Shown in pieces: positions 16,713-26,520 of a stretch of 64,000 bases of DNA (within the stretch, counting starts at the first letter, position 1; every line of letters starts with the position of its first letter). A program made the translations under genes and the position numbers. The notes beneath the pieces were generated by a model, which was not told where the DNA came from, did no database searches, and worked only from the letters and a program-made list of their open reading frames with translations. The stretch comes from JANWVO01 sp037446555. GTDB taxonomy: Bacteria > Acidobacteriota > Terriglobia > Bryobacterales > Bryobacteraceae. The stretch is taken from positions 1-64,000 of the forward strand of contig JBBIIK010000001.1 in the NCBI GenBank assembly GCA_037446555.1, written 5' to 3'.

Positions 16713-19673
16713 ATGAGCATCAGAATTGGGTTGAGTCTTGTGGCGGCAGTCGCCCTGCTTGCTGCGGCGGCGAGAGCGCAGGTGGATCGGAGCCGTCTGA
16801 ATGGCCAGGTGATGGACGAATCGGGGGCGTCGATTCCCGGAGCGAAAGTGTTGCTTCTAAATCCGGCCACCGGATTCGAGCGGGAAACTTCGACGACAAG
16901 CGAAGGCTATTTCGATTTCCCGGCGGTTACCACCGGGACTTATGAGGTGAGCGTCGAGAAGGACGGCTTCGCGCCGGCGAAGTCCAGCGGCGTGGTCCTG
17001 GCCGTGGGGCAGCAGCGGACAGTGAACTTCCGGCTGAAAGTCGGCACTCTGGCGACGCAGGTGGAGATCCTGGCGCACGCGACGCCGCTGGAACAGACGT
17101 CAGCGGACCTGGGCTCGGTAGTGGCGGAGCGGCAGATCAAGGACATACCGATCAACGGACGCAACTGGAGCTTTCTGATGGCGCTGGCGCCGGGCGCAGT
17201 GAACACAGGCGACGGCACGCAAAATTCGATCCGCTTCTTCGGGCGCTACCGCGACGAGAACTACTGGACCTTCGACGGCGTCGACGCCACGGGCATCAAG
17301 GACCCGCGGCAGGAGGGCGGCTTGCGGCTGGTGATTTCGCTGGATGCGATCAGCGAGTTCAAGGTGAATTCGTCGAGCTACACGGCGGAGACGGGCACGG
17401 GCGCCGGGGCGCAGATCAACCTGGTGTCGAGATCCGGGACGAACGATTTCCATGGAGGGCTGTTCTGGTTTGTGCGCAACGACCGCTTCGACGCGCGGCG
17501 CCCGTTCGACCCGAGCGACAACCCGGATTTCCGGCTGAACCAGTTTGGCGGCAACCTCGGCGGTCCGATTGTGCGAAACCGCACTTTCTTCTTCGTGAAT
17601 TACGAGGGGCTGCAACAAAGGCTGGGTCAGGCGGCGGTGAGCGGGCTGGTGCCGAGCGCTCTGCTGCGGCAGCGGGTGGCACAGACCTCGCCGGCGTTGG
17701 CGAGCGTCGTGAACGCCTACCCTGTGGGGCAGGCGGCAACCAGCGATCCGCTGGTGGACCGCTTCTCTGGCGTGTTCCGCAACCGCTGGGAAGAGAACGC
17801 GGGCACGGTTCGAGTGGATCACCGCCTGAATTCGAATCACCTGTTGTTTTTCCGCTTTAACACGACAGACGGCAGTTTCAATGACCGCCGCTCGGGGCTG
17901 CTGGAGTACCGGGAGAGCTTCGTGCGCCCCACCAACGCAACAGCGCAGTGGCAGGCAGTGCTCTCGCCGCGCGTGGTCAACGATGCCAAGTTCGGCTTCA
18001 ACCGCAGCGCGCTCACCCGTCCGCAGACGGGCGTGCTGCCCGCGGCGTTCACGATTCCTGGGCTGACCACGACACTGGCTTCGACGGCGATTTACGAGAA
18101 GCCGAATTCGTGGACCTTCAGCGACAACGTCAGCTGGCAGCTCGGACGGCACACGCTGAAATTCGGCGGCGAGGCGCGGCGCATCCAGCTCAATGCGGGC
18201 GATGACGGTTCGGTGTCGGTGCGCTACGCGAGTCTCGACGCCTTCATCAACAACCGTGTGGACCGCTTCGAGGTGGCGGGAGTGCTGCCGATGTTCGGCG
18301 GGCGGCGGACGCTGTGGCAGGGCTATGTACAGGACGAATGGCGCGCGCTGAGGAACCTGACGCTGAGCCTGGGGGCGCGGTACGAGTACTACACGGTGAT
18401 GACGGAGGTGAACGAGCGCGGGCGAGTCTTCGACGACATCCGCTGCGCCGGCTGGTGCCCGGAAGGGTCGCCGTGGTACTTCCCGGACAAGAACAACCTG
18501 GCGCCGCGCTTCGGCTTCGCGTGGGGACTGACGCAGAAGACCGTGGTGCGCGGCGGCTACGGGATCTACTATGGCCCGGGACAGCAGGATGACGTGACGG
18601 CGGCGGTGGACAGCGAGCCGGAGCGGTTTCAGCTGACGGCGGCGCAGCGTCCGGGGCTGGCCTACCCGATCACACCGTTCCTTGGCGAAGCGCGGTCGAG
18701 CGGCTCCACGCCCCGCGCGTTGCAGCGCGACCGCCGGGACTTCTATTCGCAGCAGTGGAGCCTCTCGGTGCAGCGCGAGTTGCCCGCGTCGTTTGTCTTC
18801 CAGACCGCCTATGTGGGCAACCGGGGCTCGAAGCTGTTCGGGCGCGACCGCGTGAACACGTTCCTTCCCGGCACAAGAGTGCGGCCGCTGCCGGCGTTTT
18901 CCGACATCGACCGCAAGGTGAACTACAACAACAACACCTTCCACGGCTGGCAGAACTCGCTGCAGCGCAATTTCACGCGCGGCTGGCTGTTCCAGCTCCA
19001 GTACATGTATTCGAAGGCGATTGACGACAATGCCGGCTCGGGCGACGGGGCGGAGATCATGATCGCGAGCTGCCGGCGCTGCGAGCGCGCGGTGTCGAAC
19101 TTCGATATCCGCCACACAACCACCATCAACTCCGTTTACGAGCTGCCGTTCGGACCCGGGCGCGCGTTCGGCCCGAAGTCGGGCTTCGCCGGGCGCCTGC
19201 TGGAGGGCTGGGACCTTTCGGGAGTGTTCACGGCGCGCACCGGCAGGCCTGTCAATGCGGTTCTGGACCGCGCCTCGGCGGACGTGCCCGATGGCAACGC
19301 GCGCAACCAGAGGCCGGATCTCGCCGGCGCCCCGCTGTACCCCGATGTCCAGACTCCCGGCCTCTGGGTGAACCGCGCCGCCTTCGCCGCGCCGGCGCGC
19401 GGCACCTGGGGCAACGCCCCGCGCAACATCCTGCGCGCACCGGGGCTTTGGCAGGCGGATGTGGCGTTGAACAAGCGCACGCGGCTCGGGGAGCAGTTCT
19501 CGCTCGATTTTCGCGCCGAGGCGTTCAACGTCTTCAACCGGTCGCAGTTCGATGCGCCGATCAGCAACTGGTCGCGGTCCGACTTCGGACAGATCCGCTC
19601 GACCGCCAACGACGGGGCCACGGGCTTCGGCACCAGCCGCATGTTGCAGTTCATGCTGCGCGTGAACTTCTGA
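16713..19673 (+). CDS. Oar-like TonB-dependent receptor with carboxypeptidase-regulatory domain
   Basis: The 986-residue outer-membrane protein begins with a signal peptide (about 1-23, ending ARA). A carboxypeptidase-regulatory (Ig-like) domain follows at about 27-110 (LNGQVMDESGASIPGAKV, then TTGTYEVSVEKDGF). Next comes a plug domain (IPINGRNWSFLMALAPG) and a long 22-strand beta barrel ending in ...FMLRVNF with a terminal Phe, as barrel assembly requires. This Oar-like type is greatly expanded in Acidobacteriota and usually imports large organic ligands or supports secretion. A GTG at 16704 is in frame; the ATG at 16713 better fits the signal peptide. The phytase gene downstream suggests phosphorylated substrates, but they are separated by a terminator. 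Confidence 0.92.
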   Translation: MSIRIGLSLVAAVALLAAAARAQVDRSRLNGQVMDESGASIPGAKVLLLNPATGFERETSTTSEGYFDFPAVTTGTYEVSVEKDGFAPAKSSGVVLAVGQQRTVNFRLKVGTLATQVEILAHATPLEQTSADLGSVVAERQIKDIPINGRNWSFLMALAPGAVNTGDGTQNSIRFFGRYRDENYWTFDGVDATGIKDPRQEGGLRLVISLDAISEFKVNSSSYTAETGTGAGAQINLVSRSGTNDFHGGLFWFVRNDRFDARRPFDPSDNPDFRLNQFGGNLGGPIVRNRTFFFVNYEGLQQRLGQAAVSGLVPSALLRQRVAQTSPALASVVNAYPVGQAATSDPLVDRFSGVFRNRWEENAGTVRVDHRLNSNHLLFFRFNTTDGSFNDRRSGLLEYRESFVRPTNATAQWQAVLSPRVVNDAKFGFNRSALTRPQTGVLPAAFTIPGLTTTLASTAIYEKPNSWTFSDNVSWQLGRHTLKFGGEARRIQLNAGDDGSVSVRYASLDAFINNRVDRFEVAGVLPMFGGRRTLWQGYVQDEWRALRNLTLSLGARYEYYTVMTEVNERGRVFDDIRCAGWCPEGSPWYFPDKNNLAPRFGFAWGLTQKTVVRGGYGIYYGPGQQDDVTAAVDSEPERFQLTAAQRPGLAYPITPFLGEARSSGSTPRALQRDRRDFYSQQWSLSVQRELPASFVFQTAYVGNRGSKLFGRDRVNTFLPGTRVRPLPAFSDIDRKVNYNNNTFHGWQNSLQRNFTRGWLFQLQYMYSKAIDDNAGSGDGAEIMIASCRRCERAVSNFDIRHTTTINSVYELPFGPGRAFGPKSGFAGRLLEGWDLSGVFTARTGRPVNAVLDRASADVPDGNARNQRPDLAGAPLYPDVQTPGLWVNRAAFAAPARGTWGNAPRNILRAPGLWQADVALNKRTRLGEQFSLDFRAEAFNVFNRSQFDAPISNWSRSDFGQIRSTANDGATGFGTSRMLQFMLRVNF

Positions 19674-19696
19674 CGGCCGCTCCCTGTCTCCCCTGT

Positions 19697-19733
19697 GGCT
19701 CCCGCCGCAGCCACGCTGCGGGAGCCTTTCTGT
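19697..19733 (+). terminator. Terminator after the TonB receptor
   Basis: GGCTCCCG...CAG pairs with CTGCGGGAGCC (3-base bulge in the left arm) around loop CCACG, followed by TTTCTGTGTT. Confidence 0.75.
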
Positions 19734-19751
19734 GTTCATAATGGATGCCGT

Positions 19752-20837
19752 ATGTTTCAAACACCGCCTTTCCTTCTTATTGCAGCCGCCGGGGCGATGG
19801 CCGCTGCGGCGCTGGCGCCCGCCGTCGTGCGCCTGCAGCCCGCCGTCCAGACCGAGAGCGCGGGCGACGACGCTGATGATCCGGCCATCTGGGTCGATCC
19901 GAAGGACGCCTCGCGCAGCCTGGTGATTGGAACGAACAAGGCTGCGGCGCCGCGCGGCGCCCTCGTCGTATACGGGCTCGACGGCAAGGTCCGCCAGAAG
20001 ATCGAAGGACTGGACCGCCCGAACAACGTGGACGTCGAATACGGCTTGCGGCTGGGCGGACGGCGCGCGGATATCGCGGTGGTGACGGAGCGCTACCAGA
20101 GGCGCCTCAGGGTATTCCGGATCGACGAAAAAACAGGAACGCTCGAAGATGTCTCTTCCGGCGGCGGCATTCCGGTGCTGGAAAACCGTGAAGGACGCGG
20201 CCGCGAGCCCATGGGCATCGGTCTGTTCCGGCGGCCGCGGGACGGCGCCGTGTTCGCGATCATTGCGCCGAAAGAGGGGCCTCTGGACGGGTACCTGGAG
20301 CAGTACTTGCTGGAGGACGACGGCACGGGGAAGGTGAAGGGGAGGAAAGTGCGCGAGTTCGGCGCGTTTTCGGGCGCGGGGGAGATTGAAGCTGTGGCGG
20401 TGGACGACGAGCTGGGCTACTTGTATTACGCGGACGAAGACACGGGCATCCGGAAGTATCATGCCGATCCGGACCATCCGCTGGCGGGGAGGGAACTGGC
20501 GCTGTTCGGGCGGGCTGGCTATCAGGGCAACCGCGAAGGGCTGGCGGTGTATGAAACGGGCAAGGGGAAGGGGTTCCTCATCAGCACGGATCAGGTGAAG
20601 GGAGGCAGCCGGTATCTGCTGTACCGGCGCGAGGGAAGGGCGGCGGACGCACACGACCATTCGGAGGTGGTGGCGGTGATCGAGGGCAGGGCGGATTCAA
20701 CCGACGGCATCGAGGCCGTGGCGCGCCCGCTCGGCAAGGCATTCCCGCGGGGAATGCTTGCTGCGATGAACAGCGCGGGCAAGAATTTCTTCTTCTACAA
20801 CTGGGCCGGCATCGAAGGCGCGCTGGGACGGCGCTGA
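19752..20837 (+). CDS. Beta-propeller phytase (3-phytase)
   Basis: This 361-residue secreted enzyme would release phosphate from phytate outside the inner membrane with calcium. After a signal peptide (about 1-25) the N-terminus shows SAGDDADDPAIWVDP, the family hallmark with its acidic metal ligands. Later motifs typical of the six-bladed propeller follow: GLDRPNNVDVEYG, IEAVAVDDELGYLYYADE and GNREGLAVYE. The length matches family members (about 340-380). The ATG at 19752 gives the signal peptide; frame continues open upstream to 19695. Its stop codon touches the stop codon of the convergent sulfatase with no bases between them. Confidence 0.93.
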   Translation: MFQTPPFLLIAAAGAMAAAALAPAVVRLQPAVQTESAGDDADDPAIWVDPKDASRSLVIGTNKAAAPRGALVVYGLDGKVRQKIEGLDRPNNVDVEYGLRLGGRRADIAVVTERYQRRLRVFRIDEKTGTLEDVSSGGGIPVLENREGRGREPMGIGLFRRPRDGAVFAIIAPKEGPLDGYLEQYLLEDDGTGKVKGRKVREFGAFSGAGEIEAVAVDDELGYLYYADEDTGIRKYHADPDHPLAGRELALFGRAGYQGNREGLAVYETGKGKGFLISTDQVKGGSRYLLYRREGRAADAHDHSEVVAVIEGRADSTDGIEAVARPLGKAFPRGMLAAMNSAGKNFFFYNWAGIEGALGRR

Positions 20838-22202
20838 TCAGTCGTATTCGATGGCGGGTTCGCGCGGGGAGAGCCCTGCGGGATCATTGACGCGCGAGCC
20901 GGGCGGGGGCGCCACGTCGCCTTGGAGGAGCGGGTCTTTGGTGTCACGCATCCACTGTTCGAGGAGGCGGCGCCAGCGGTCCGCCTCCCTGGGGTGCGCG
21001 GCGAGCACGTTGCGGGACTCGGAGGGATCGAAGACGAGGTCGTAGAGCGCTTCCTGTTCGAGTTGTTGCTCGCGCCAGCCGAGATCGAGCCAGAGGGATT
21101 TGGAGGGGCTGTCGTCGCAGTTTGGGAGCACAGGGGTGCGCCTGCTGCCGAAGCGGCGCACATAGGACCAGCGTTTGGAACGGATCGCGCGCTGCGGCTC
21201 GTAGGCGGCGTGGTAAGTGACCTCGCCGGTCAGCCGTTCGCGGATTTCCGCTTTCTCGCCGCGGATGAGCGGCAGGATGGAGCGCCCGTGAAGCCATCCC
21301 GGCATCGGGATGCCGGCGGCTTCGCAGAGGGTGGGGAAGAGGTCCATCTGGGAGACGAGCGCGTCGGAGACCCTGCCGCCGGAGAAGCCGCCCGGGCCGC
21401 GCATCATGAGCATGACGCCCATGCCGTGGGCGTTGAGGTTGCATTTCATTCGCGGGAAGGCGATGCCGTGGTCGGTGGTGACGATGACCAGAGTGTTCGA
21501 CTTGAGCCCCGCTCGCGCCAGAGCTTCGAGCACGGCGCCCATGGACTCGTCCAGGATGCGCGCCGATGCCAAAAAAGCGGCCATGTCCCGCCGCGTTTCC
21601 GGCGTGTCGGGCAGGGGCGCGGGCGGGGCGACGAAGCGCGGGTCTTCGCGCGGTCCCGGGGCAGGGAACTCGCGATGGGTCTCGACGAAGCCGCAGGAGA
21701 GAAAGAAGGGCTCTTTCGGGCAAGACAGGAGGAAGTCGGCGGCGGCGCGAGCGACGGCGGGGCCGCGGCCGGACTCGGGTTTCAGGATGCGCTCGTAGCC
21801 GAGCTCCGGCACGCGCCCGGCTTGCGTCTCGTGCTGGACGCCGGACAGGGCGGTGAGATAGCCGCGGCTGCGGAGATAGCTGGCGAGATGGCGCGCGGGG
21901 TCGTTGAGAGAGAAGCCGCGGTGGGCGAGGCCGAGCATGCCGCAGGAGTGGGGCGCCAAGCCGGAGAGGAGGGCGGCGTGGGCGGGGGAGCATGTGGGCG
22001 CGGCGACGAACGCCTGGCGGAAGACGACGGCTTCCGAGGCGAACTTCTGGAGATTGGGCGTGGGCACGGCGTGGCCGTATGGCTGGATCGACCGGCCGGT
22101 GTCGTGCGAGTGGAGATAGAGGATGTTCAGATGGCTGCGGGAGGACGGCGTCTGCACGGCAGGGACGGCGAGGACGTGGCGACGCGTGATCGGGGAATGC
22201 AT
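20838..22202 (-). CDS. Sulfatase-family protein (heparan N-sulfatase-like)
   Basis: The 454-residue product has the alkaline-phosphatase/sulfatase fold. An N-terminal Arg pair (ITRRHVLAVPAVQT) may be part of a Tat-type export signal. The first metal-binding strand reads ILYLHSHDTGR. The modification site is PTCSPAHAALLSG at Cys71: Cys and Pro of the CxPxR motif are kept, but the Arg is His. Later IVTTDHGIAFPRMKCNL carries the second metal site. The formylglycine-generating enzyme normally reads CxPxR, so maturation may be altered. The substrate is probably a sulfated glycan. The gene is monocistronic and converges on the phytase. Confidence 0.85.
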   Translation of the reverse strand: MHSPITRRHVLAVPAVQTPSSRSHLNILYLHSHDTGRSIQPYGHAVPTPNLQKFASEAVVFRQAFVAAPTCSPAHAALLSGLAPHSCGMLGLAHRGFSLNDPARHLASYLRSRGYLTALSGVQHETQAGRVPELGYERILKPESGRGPAVARAAADFLLSCPKEPFFLSCGFVETHREFPAPGPREDPRFVAPPAPLPDTPETRRDMAAFLASARILDESMGAVLEALARAGLKSNTLVIVTTDHGIAFPRMKCNLNAHGMGVMLMMRGPGGFSGGRVSDALVSQMDLFPTLCEAAGIPMPGWLHGRSILPLIRGEKAEIRERLTGEVTYHAAYEPQRAIRSKRWSYVRRFGSRRTPVLPNCDDSPSKSLWLDLGWREQQLEQEALYDLVFDPSESRNVLAAHPREADRWRRLLEQWMRDTKDPLLQGDVAPPPGSRVNDPAGLSPREPAIEYD

Positions 22203-22320
22203 GGCGGAACCTCCGGGGAGGCCTATGCTGTCTCAAAAATCGGGGCCCGTGCAATCGACGGGGCGGACAGTTTGTGTTTGAAACAGAAGCCGGGCGATTT
22301 GTCACGGCGGGGCGGGGTCG

Positions 22321-23694
<1,374 letters not shown>

Positions 23695-23739
23695 TTTAGA
23701 CCTTTGGGGAGAGTTTGGGCGGAGGAGCCGATCCCTGAA

Positions 23740-23755
23740 TGGGGCAATTGCCCCA
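23740..23755. promoter_or_regulatory. Perfect palindrome TGGGGCAATTGCCCCA, candidate activator site
   Basis: All 16 bases are symmetric. It lies 46 bp upstream of the activator start and about 140 bp upstream of the candidate sigma-54 promoter of the cytochrome operon. Fis-type activators bind such palindromes as dimers, so it may serve both as enhancer and as an autoregulatory site. Confidence 0.65.
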
Positions 23756-23895
23756 GAGGAGGGTGGTGGGTGGTGCCGGGCGACGCTGCGGAGTAGCTGG
23801 TATGCCGAAAACTCTGTGCAAATACAGGAAATTACGAGACTGTTGTCCGCTGATTCAGGTTGGACTCTCGATTGCAAGAATGTGCAGTGAGTGCG

Positions 23896-23911
23896 TGGCT
23901 GCTGAGTCGCC
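23896..23911 (+). promoter_or_regulatory. Candidate sigma-54 promoter of the cytochrome operon
   Basis: TGGCTGCTGAGTCGCC has GG and GC at the required -24/-12 spacing and matches TGGC at -24; the -12 element reads TCGC against consensus TTGC. It lies about 110 bp before the first gene. In GC-rich DNA chance matches are common. Confidence 0.4.
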
Positions 23912-24019
23912 GGAGCGTTGAGTCGGGCCGGCGGGCCGAGGCGGCGCGGGCTGCGCCCCGTGGGCGCAAGCACCGGCTGGTGCCGGATGGCAAAGCTCCG
24001 GCGGCTGTGAGAGACGGCG

Positions 24020-24382
24020 ATGGGTTCGATCCAGATCATCCTGAGCGACGCGGCGAAGGCGGAGAATCTGGCCGCCCTGCTGGAGAGAAGCACCCAGACG
24101 CCGGTGGTCTGCACGGAAAAGCCCGACCTGGAGTCGGCTTGCGTTGCGGTGATGGATTTCGAGACATTCCAGCGGCTGCCTCGGCCGGTGGAATACGCCG
24201 ACCGGATCGTGCTGATCGCCGCCAACGACGCCGCGCACCTGAAGGAAGCGTGGGAAGCGGGCGTGCACTCGGTGCTGACCGAACAGGATCCGCTGAACAC
24301 CGTGGTGTTGGCAGCGCTGGCCACCTGCCTGCGTTCCGGCACGCGGAAGCAGAGGCCGGAGGGTAGCCCTGCGGGAGAGTAG
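24020..24382 (+). CDS. Atypical receiver-like protein
   Basis: The 120-residue product looks like a stand-alone receiver domain without the phosphorylation residues. Strand 1 reads IQIILSD, strand 3 CVAVMDFETF, strand 4 RIVLIAAND and the last strand HSVLTEQDP, where active receivers have a conserved Lys. The Asp in VMDFE might stand in for the acceptor Asp, but the acidic pair of strand 1 is missing. The C-terminus is a charged tail. It is the first gene of the rightward cytochrome operon. It may act as a protein-protein switch for the neighbouring sigma-54 activator, which itself lacks a receiver domain. This is inference. Confidence 0.6.
   Translation: MGSIQIILSDAAKAENLAALLERSTQTPVVCTEKPDLESACVAVMDFETFQRLPRPVEYADRIVLIAANDAAHLKEAWEAGVHSVLTEQDPLNTVVLAALATCLRSGTRKQRPEGSPAGE
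24318..24333 (+). promoter_or_regulatory. Second candidate sigma-54 promoter
   Basis: TGGCCACCTGCCTGCG has correct -24/-12 spacing with TGC at -12, inside the 3' end of the receiver-like gene and about 90 bp before the two-helix membrane protein gene. Weakly supported. Confidence 0.25.
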
Positions 24383-24424
24383 CGATGTGGAACGCTTCCG
24401 TCGATTCTCTGGAGGTATGAGAGT

Positions 24425-24709
24425 ATGTCGAACCTGACACCGTACGCAATCGCCTGGAGTTTGCTGGCAATCGTCGTCATTATTCTGGCTTTCTGGCGCC
24501 GGCACGTGGCCGCGCAGGAGGACGGCACGCTACATGTGACCGGGCCTGACAACGTTCTGGCGCAGCAGATGACCGTAGCGCGGAAACTGGAACTGATAGA
24601 CCGGTGGGGCAAGACGTTGACGGTCATTCTAGCGATCACCGGGCTGATCCTCGGCGTGCTGTACGCGATGTATCTGTGGGAGGCAACCTCGCGCGCCGGG
24701 TTGCAATAG
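24425..24709 (+). CDS. Small two-helix membrane protein of the cytochrome operon
   Basis: This 94-residue protein has a transmembrane helix at about 8-25 (AIAWSLLAIVVIILAFW) and another at about 63-85 (TLTVILAITGLILGVLYAMYLW), with a polar segment of about 35 residues between. GGAGG at 24412-24416 precedes the ATG well. Its place before two multiheme cytochromes suggests an assembly or anchoring subunit of the same complex. I do not recognise a family. No cysteine or heme motif is present. Confidence 0.75.
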   Translation: MSNLTPYAIAWSLLAIVVIILAFWRRHVAAQEDGTLHVTGPDNVLAQQMTVARKLELIDRWGKTLTVILAITGLILGVLYAMYLWEATSRAGLQ

Positions 24710-24839
24710 GAATAGGATAAGAGCCGGGGCGGGCGGCGGCCCCGGCATGGGCCGCGGTATTCGAGTTGGCGCCGCCGGAGTGTAAGAGGCGGCGCGCCCG
24801 TGTGAGGGGCAGGGGCGCGCCGGCCGGGTGAAAGTTTGA

Positions 24840-26501
24840 ATGATGCGTCTGGGAATCATATTTCTCTTTTGCGCGTCGCTTGCGGCGCAGGGGCAGGCGA
24901 GCCGGAAGCCGGTGCGCGCGGCGACCGTTCCGAACAACGTCTGCGCAGACTGCCACGAGCAGGAAACGAAGCTCAAGGAGTCGGCGCACGCAGCGGTAGC
25001 GTGCTCGAGCTGCCACCAGAGACACGAGGAGTATCCGCACCCTGAAAATGTGCCGAAGCCGCAGTGCGCTGCCTGCCACGAGAACACAGTGCGGGATTAC
25101 GAGCAGAGCGAGCACGCGGCCCAGATGCGTCAAGGCAATGGCAGCGCGCCCGAGTGCTCCACCTGCCACGGCGACGTGCATGAACTGAAGCGGGCTCTCA
25201 CGCTCGAGTTCCACCGCAGCGTCCCCGACACCTGCGGGATGTGCCATGCCAAGGAGTCGGAGGACTTTCAGAAAAGCGTGCACGGCAAGGCGGTGGCGGC
25301 TGGCGTGCGCGACGCGCCGGTCTGTTCGGACTGCCACGGCGGTCACCGGGTGCTGAGGGCGAAGGACCCCAACTCGACCGTGTTTCCGGGCAGCGTTCCG
25401 GACACCTGCGGACACTGCCACGGCGACTTGCGGCTGGCGCGGCGTTTCGGGCTGCCAGCCGACCGGCTGAATACCTTCGAGCAGAGCTTCCACGGGCTGG
25501 CGTTGAAGTCGGGGCAGCAAAGCGTGGCCGATTGCGCCTCCTGCCACGGCTTCCACGATATCCTGCCGTCGACCGACCCGGCGTCGCGCACGCATCCGAA
25601 GAACCTGGCGGCCACTTGCGGCGCCTGCCATCCCAGGGCGGGACGGCGCTTCGCGCTGGGGCCGATCCACGAGGTGCAGGGCGCGCAGGCGCCGGCGCCG
25701 GTGCGTTGGGCGGAGCTTTTCTACGCGTTTCTGATCCCGGGCACGATCGGATTCATGCTGCTGCACCATGCGGGAGACTTCATCCGCAAGCTGTGGAGCA
25801 TGAGGTTCCGTGGCCGCCACGTGCCCATGCAACTGCTCAGGCGCATCGAACCGCACCACGAACGGATGTACCGGATGGAGCGCATCCAGCACGGGCTGCT
25901 GGCGGCGAGTTTCATCGTTCTCGTGTATACGGGATTTGCGCTGCACTATCCGGACACCTGGTGGGCCAACTGGTTCCTGCGGTGGGAAGACCGGCTGCCG
26001 GTGCGCGGCACCGTGCACCGCATTGCCGGGGTGGTGCTGATCGCCACTTCCATCCTGCATCTGGTGACCCTTGTGGTGAACCGCGGGCTGCGCGAGCATT
26101 GGAAAGAAATGCTGCCCCGGGTACAGGACGCGCGGGAGATGGTGGAAGGCACGCTGTGGCGGCTCGGGCTCCGGCGGGAGCGCCCGCACAGAAGCCCGCA
26201 TAGCTACATTGAGAAGCTGGAGTACTGGGCGGTGGTGTGGGGCACTGCAGTGATGGCGATCACCGGGCTGCTGCTGTGGTTCCACAACTGGAGCTTGAGC
26301 GTGATGCCGAAGGTGGTGCTGGACGTCAGTCGCGTGATCCACTTCTACGAAGCCGTGCTGGCGTCGCTGTCGATCCTCGTCTGGCATTTCTACATGGTGA
26401 TCTTCGATCCGGCGGTTTATCCGCTCGACACGGCGTTTCTGAAGGGCTTCAGCCCTCGAGCCGAATACGTGGACGCCGAAGAGGCGGCGCTGGGAGACTG
26501 A
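24840..26501 (+). CDS. Nonaheme cytochrome c fused to b-type cytochrome membrane domain (CbcL-like)
   Basis: The 553-residue protein has a signal peptide (about 1-20) and nine CxxCH heme c motifs, with first Cys at 35, 55, 76, 106, 132, 162, 190, 232 and 260. Helices from about 295 to 490 follow, with His residues suited to b hemes (LLHHAGDFIRKLW, RGTVHRIAGVVLIATSILHL, WHFYMVIFDP). This is the architecture of CbcL of Geobacter sulfurreducens, a quinol-linked inner-membrane cytochrome used for low-potential extracellular electron transfer. By analogy it would oxidise menaquinol and pass electrons to periplasmic carriers. It lies 19 bp before a NapC/NirT-like cytochrome gene. The electron acceptor in this organism is unknown. 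Confidence 0.9.
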   Translation: MMRLGIIFLFCASLAAQGQASRKPVRAATVPNNVCADCHEQETKLKESAHAAVACSSCHQRHEEYPHPENVPKPQCAACHENTVRDYEQSEHAAQMRQGNGSAPECSTCHGDVHELKRALTLEFHRSVPDTCGMCHAKESEDFQKSVHGKAVAAGVRDAPVCSDCHGGHRVLRAKDPNSTVFPGSVPDTCGHCHGDLRLARRFGLPADRLNTFEQSFHGLALKSGQQSVADCASCHGFHDILPSTDPASRTHPKNLAATCGACHPRAGRRFALGPIHEVQGAQAPAPVRWAELFYAFLIPGTIGFMLLHHAGDFIRKLWSMRFRGRHVPMQLLRRIEPHHERMYRMERIQHGLLAASFIVLVYTGFALHYPDTWWANWFLRWEDRLPVRGTVHRIAGVVLIATSILHLVTLVVNRGLREHWKEMLPRVQDAREMVEGTLWRLGLRRERPHRSPHSYIEKLEYWAVVWGTAVMAITGLLLWFHNWSLSVMPKVVLDVSRVIHFYEAVLASLSILVWHFYMVIFDPAVYPLDTAFLKGFSPRAEYVDAEEAALGD

Positions 26502-26520
26502 AACCAGCAGAGGAGTTTGC

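Larger units (their letters stand above)
23695..24019. other. Divergent control region between the activator and cytochrome operon
   Basis: No gene is seen in this 325-bp gap. It holds a perfect 16-bp palindrome (23740-23755) and a sigma-54-like -24/-12 element (23896-23911). The spacing between the two, about 140 bp, is typical of an enhancer and its promoter. Confidence 0.6.

Noticed and set aside
17100..20660. Very long leftward frame opposite the TonB receptor and phytase
   Set aside because: It runs across two real genes and their terminator, and its product is a low-complexity Arg/His/Ala shadow.
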